Assembly (NCBI GenBank): GCA_022574065.1
Contig: JACZST010000059.1
Location: forward strand, 1-9,444
Direction: 5' to 3'
DNA: 9,444 nt
DNA from: Acidobacteriota bacterium
GTDB lineage: Bacteria; Actinomycetota; Acidimicrobiia; Spongiisociales; UBA5794
In this document: positions 6,829 to 9,444 of the stretch, piece after piece
How the letters are laid out: each line of letters starts with the position of its first letter
How positions within the stretch are numbered: position 1 is the first letter of the stretch
Notes under the pieces: model-generated
Database searches by the model: none
Seen by the model: only the letters and a program-made list of their open reading frames with translations
Told to the model about the DNA's origin: nothing
Translations under genes and position numbers: made by a program

Positions 6829-6897
6829 TCCCAGAGCCCCCTCCGCTGCGCTCCGGCCTGCGGCCGGAGGCTCGCGCCGCCCCCACTTCGTGGGAGA
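6829..6897 (-). repeat. Palindromic repeat element, copy B (inverted)
   Basis: Read on the minus strand, this begins with TCTCCCACGAAGTGGGGG (6897-6880) and ends with GAGGGGGCTCTGGGA (6843-6829), matching both ends of copy A. The interior differs: it has a perfect 8-base-pair hairpin with a three-base loop (arms 6851-6858 and 6862-6869), where copy A has a shorter one. A terminal CCCAC/GTGGG hairpin lies at 6882-6894. Conserved ends with a swapped inner palindrome resemble dispersed REP-like elements. The 78 bases between the copies show no gene. Confidence 0.7.
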
Positions 6898-6946
6898 GGC
6901 AGAACCGTTGAACCGGTACCATCTCGCTCCCTCACGAGACCTAACC

Positions 6947-8254
6947 ATGAATCCTGACCTCGAGACCATTGTCAACCTCGCCAAGAAGCGAGGTTTCGTT
7001 TTCCAGTCCTCCGAGATCTACGGGGGGCTCCGCTCCGCCTATGACTATGGGCCGCTCGGGGTGGAGCTGCTTCGTAACGTGAAGGAGGAGTGGTGGCGCA
7101 CCATGGTCCGGCAGCGCGACGACATCGTCGGGATCGACAGTGCGGTTATCCAGTCCCCCCAAGTGTGGGTGGCGTCCGGCCACGTCGCCGGCTTCTCCGA
7201 TCCGCTGGTCGAATGTCAGGTGTGTCACAACCGATTCCGGCCCGACAAGCTCGACGACCCCCACGAGTGCCCGGAGTGTGGAAGCAAGGACAGCTTCACC
7301 GAACCAAGGGAATTCCAACTCATGTTTCGCACCAACATGGGGCCGGTCGAGTCAGAGGAAAACACGGTGTATTTGCGCCCGGAGACGGCGCAGGGCATCT
7401 TCATCAACTTCGAGAACGTGCAGAGGACCGCCCGCAAGCGGCTCCCATTCGGAATCGCCCAGATCGGCAAGTCGTTTCGCAACGAGATCACCCCTGAGAA
7501 ATTCATCTTCCGAACCAGGGAGTTCGAGCAGATGGAGATGGAGTACTTCTGCCGCCCGGACGAGTCCGACCGCTGGTTCGACTACTGGGTGGAGGAGCGG
7601 AAACGTTGGTATATAGAACTGGGGCTGCGAGAGGAGAATCTGCAGTTCCGCGAGCACGATGCCGACGAGCTGTCCCATTACGCGGCCCGGACCTACGACA
7701 TCGACTACCGGTTTCCCTGGGGGTGGGACGAGCTGGAAGGCATTGCCAACCGCACCGATTTCGACCTCAAGGCCCATGCCGAGTACTCAGGCGAGGATCT
7801 TTCGTATTTCGATCCTGAGACCGAAGAGCGGTTCATCCCTCATGTCGTGGAACCGGCGGCAGGTGCCAACCGCGCCACGCTGGCATTCCTTCTCGACGCC
7901 TACCACGAGGAGGAGGTACGCGGGGAGAAGCGAACCGTCCTCCGGCTCGATACGCGGCTGTCCCCGATCAAGGTGGCCGTGCTCCCGCTATCGAAAAAGG
8001 ATGTACTCACCGAAGTGGTCGACGAGATCGCCGACCTGCTCCGTCCCCTGTGGGCGATCGAGGTCGATGTCACTCAGTCCATCGGGCGTCGCTATCGGCG
8101 ACAGGACGAGATCGGCACCCCGTATGCGGTGACCGTTGACTTCGACACCCTCGACGACAACGAGGTGACGGTGCGAGACCGGGACACCATGGACCAGGAC
8201 CGGATCCCGATAAGCAAGCTCATCGAGTACCTCACCGAGCGCCTCCCAAGCTGA
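6947..8254 (+). CDS. glyS: Glycyl-tRNA synthetase (alpha2 type)
   Basis: Class II aminoacyl-tRNA synthetase of 435 residues that charges tRNA-Gly in the cytoplasm. This is the single-chain dimeric type of actinobacteria, archaea and eukaryotes, not the alpha2beta2 type. Seen: the N-terminal GFVFQSSEIYGG and YDYGPLGVELLRNV blocks; a motif 1 region with the VASGHVAGFSDPLVEC segment; a zinc-binding insertion with C90, C93, C108 and C111; LRPETAQGIFINF at 143-155; motif 2 FRNE at 177-180; motif 3 GANR at 306-309; and an anticodon-binding domain from about 335 to the end. The ATG at 6947 was chosen because homologues begin with this Leu/Ile-rich helix just before KKRGFVFQSS. The upstream in-frame extension to 6803 is encoded by repeat DNA. 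No Shine-Dalgarno is obvious. The gene stands alone between the repeat region and a convergent small gene. Confidence 0.96.
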   Translation: MNPDLETIVNLAKKRGFVFQSSEIYGGLRSAYDYGPLGVELLRNVKEEWWRTMVRQRDDIVGIDSAVIQSPQVWVASGHVAGFSDPLVECQVCHNRFRPDKLDDPHECPECGSKDSFTEPREFQLMFRTNMGPVESEENTVYLRPETAQGIFINFENVQRTARKRLPFGIAQIGKSFRNEITPEKFIFRTREFEQMEMEYFCRPDESDRWFDYWVEERKRWYIELGLREENLQFREHDADELSHYAARTYDIDYRFPWGWDELEGIANRTDFDLKAHAEYSGEDLSYFDPETEERFIPHVVEPAAGANRATLAFLLDAYHEEEVRGEKRTVLRLDTRLSPIKVAVLPLSKKDVLTEVVDEIADLLRPLWAIEVDVTQSIGRRYRRQDEIGTPYAVTVDFDTLDDNEVTVRDRDTMDQDRIPISKLIEYLTERLPS

Positions 8255-8282
8255 GCCGGGCGTCACCGCTGAGGAAGGTTGT

Positions 8283-8500
8283 CTAGGTGAGTCGGCCGTC
8301 CGCGACGTACAGGTTCCTGGTGAGCCCGTCGACGGCGATCAGCCTGCCGCTGAAGCGCACGGGCTCGCCGCGCTCGGGAAGCTCAGCGTCTGCCACCGTT
8401 GTCTGGTCACTCGCATCCGGGCTCTACCGACCATGCCGACGCCGAGGGCCAGGACGATGCCAACGAGGATGAACAGCTCGAAGCCCTCGATCCCCAACAT
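8283..8500 (-). pseudogene. Small membrane-anchored protein gene with internal frameshift
   Basis: Two minus-strand frames join into one likely gene of about 72 codons. The first starts at ATG 8500 with MLGIEGFELFILVGIVLALG followed by VGMVG, a single membrane helix with strongly G/C third positions (about 23 of 25). Coding character then moves to another frame, which carries SPDASDQTT, then VADAELPERGEPVRFSGRL, and ends IAVDGLTRNLYVADGRLT at TAG 8285-8283 (about 33 of 37 G/C third positions). One extra base between about 8425 and 8395 would restore a single frame. No slippery sequence for programmed shifting is seen, so this is a sequence error or a recent disruption. The first helix slightly resembles a TatA/TatB N-terminus (Gly-Phe-Glu before the hydrophobic run), but the second half lacks the amphipathic helix of that family. 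Function unknown. It is convergent to glyS and divergent from dnaG. Confidence 0.6.
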
Positions 8501-8506
8501 CGCAGC

Positions 8507-8512
8507 AGTTTA
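8507..8512 (-). promoter_or_regulatory. Candidate -10 box for the small minus-strand gene
   Basis: On the minus strand TAAACT ends six bases before the ATG at 8500, matching TANNNT with leaderless spacing, the same arrangement as before recO. A G-rich stretch further upstream is too far away to act as a ribosome site. No clear -35 box is seen. Confidence 0.35.
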
Positions 8513-8587
8513 CATTCACCCTCCGCCGTCTCCCTGACCAAGAGCGTCGTCGGATCGCCGGGCGCCACGTCCTACGCTGAGGACGCC

Positions 8588-9444
8588 ATGGCGTACGACA
8601 GAGAAGATATCGACCGGGTCCGGGAGCGGACCGATCTGGTCGAGCTGGCCCAGGAGATCACCAAGGTGCGGCGGTCGGGACGCTCGGTGATGGCCATCTG
8701 TCCTTTTCACCAGGAGAAAACCCCATCGCTTTCGATCGACGCCGCCCGTGGCCTGTATCACTGCTTCGGTTGCGGGAGGAGCGGCGATATCTTCGGTTGG
8801 GTCCAGGAAACGCAGAACGTCGGATTCTCCGATGCCCTGGAGCTGCTGGCGAGGCGAGCCGGAGTCACCCTCACCCAGGATCCGGACGCCGCCAAGCGCA
8901 GGGACCGCAGGGAGCGGCTGGTCGACGCTGTCGACCGCGCCGCCACCTTCTATCACGACCGGCTCAAGTCTTCCGACGACGCCGGCCACGCCAGGGGCTA
9001 CCTGCGTAGCCGTGGCTACGAGGCAGATATCGTGGACCGGTTCGTCATCGGATATTCCCCGTCTCAGTGGGATCTGCTGGTAACGCATCTGAGGGAGGCC
9101 GGGATCAACGATGAGGCAATGCTCGGCGCCGGCCTGGCCTCGAGGTCGAAGCGGGGAAACCTGGTCGACCGCTTTCGGGATAGGCTGATGTTTCCGATCT
9201 ACGACGTGCGCGGCGACGCCGTCGGCTTCGGCGCCCGGAGGCTCGAAGGCGACGGGCCCAAGTACCTCAACTCACCGGAGACGGCGATCTATCACAAGTC
9301 ACGGCTCCTCTATGGCCTCAACTGGGCCAAGTCGGAGATCGTGCGCTCTGACGAGTCGGTGGTTGTCGAGGGGTACACCGACGTGATCGCCATGCACATT
9401 GCCGGGCTGCCCGTCGCGGTGGCCACCTGCGGAACCGCCCTTGG
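8588..9444 (+). CDS. dnaG: DNA primase DnaG, 5' part (runs off window end)
   Basis: Replicative primase that makes RNA primers at the fork with DnaB helicase. The visible 285 codons hold the N-terminal CHC2 zinc-binding domain with C38, H41, C59 and C62 (CPFH and CFGC). The RNA polymerase core follows, with the basic motif around DRFRDRLMFPIYD (194-206), then GFGAR, KYLNSPET and YHKSRLLYGL. The TOPRIM domain begins with VVVEGYTDVIAMH, whose E261 is the expected catalytic glutamate. The rest of TOPRIM and the helicase-binding C-terminus lie outside. Start ATG 8588 has a Shine-Dalgarno GAGG (8579-8582) at five bases, and the first residues, MAYDREDIDRVRERTDLVEL, fit the family. It is transcribed divergently from the small gene at 8283-8500. 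Confidence 0.96.
   Translation, partial: MAYDREDIDRVRERTDLVELAQEITKVRRSGRSVMAICPFHQEKTPSLSIDAARGLYHCFGCGRSGDIFGWVQETQNVGFSDALELLARRAGVTLTQDPDAAKRRDRRERLVDAVDRAATFYHDRLKSSDDAGHARGYLRSRGYEADIVDRFVIGYSPSQWDLLVTHLREAGINDEAMLGAGLASRSKRGNLVDRFRDRLMFPIYDVRGDAVGFGARRLEGDGPKYLNSPETAIYHKSRLLYGLNWAKSEIVRSDESVVVEGYTDVIAMHIAGLPVAVATCGTAL

Noticed and set aside
6803..6946. N-terminal extension of GlyRS to 6803
   Set aside because: It is encoded by the palindromic repeat copy B and precedes the normal GlyRS start; its Pro/Ala/Arg-rich translation is a repeat artefact.
8287..8472. Plus-strand frame of 61 codons between glyS and dnaG
   Set aside because: It is antisense to the better-supported minus-strand small gene, with a Ser/Arg/Pro-rich translation and no domain.
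8283..8500. Programmed ribosomal frameshift or a TatA-like protein in the small minus gene
   Set aside because: No slippery heptamer or stimulatory structure is apparent at the shift point, and the C-terminal half lacks the amphipathic helix of Tat proteins.
8516..9088. Minus-strand frame of 190 codons over dnaG
   Set aside because: It is antisense to the CHC2 and core domains of DnaG, which carry all expected motifs.

Overview
The window is a high-GC bacterial chromosome segment carrying conserved housekeeping genes, almost all on the + strand. Gene content, a four-cysteine alpha2-type glycyl-tRNA synthetase, Thr/Pro-rich linkers and TANNNT-like leaderless start sites suggest an actinobacterium, perhaps Acidimicrobiia. 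That assignment is inference. The order (c-di-AMP phosphodiesterase, ybeY, CBS protein, era, recO, uppS, glyS, dnaG) blends the layouts known from Bacillus subtilis (phoH-yqfF-ybeY-...-era-recO-glyQS-...-dnaG) and Mycobacterium tuberculosis (phoH-ybeY-CBS-era-recO-uppS-glyS-dgt-dnaG).

Layout. Positions 1-209 do not look like the expected phoH end. They hold pieces of two overlapping minus-strand reading frames, one with almost pure G/C third positions, that stop making sense at about 195-215 where the first + gene begins; this may be a chimeric or rearranged contig end. Positions 210-5018 form a tight operon (7TM-HD phosphodiesterase, ybeY, CBS-domain membrane protein, era) with 4-base stop/start overlaps. 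A 213-base gap holds a probable recO promoter. recO and uppS overlap by 8 bases (5232-6723). The uppS 3' end and the 223-base gap to glyS contain two inverted copies of a palindromic repeat; the first copy supplies the last 12 codons of uppS. glyS (6947-8254) is followed by a small convergent minus-strand gene for a membrane-anchored protein, interrupted by a one-base frameshift (8500-8283). dnaG starts at 8588 and runs off the window end.

Functionally, the genes combine c-di-AMP turnover (PgpH-like), ribosome/rRNA maturation (YbeY, Era), ion transport or membrane homeostasis (CBS protein), recombinational repair (RecO), cell-wall lipid carrier synthesis (UppS), tRNA charging (GlyRS) and replication priming (DnaG). 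I see no defence system, CRISPR array, tRNA, rRNA or complete insertion sequence, and no convincing new multi-gene system. The points most worth checking are the anomalous first 209 bases, the inverted repeat pair at uppS, and the frameshifted small gene before dnaG.
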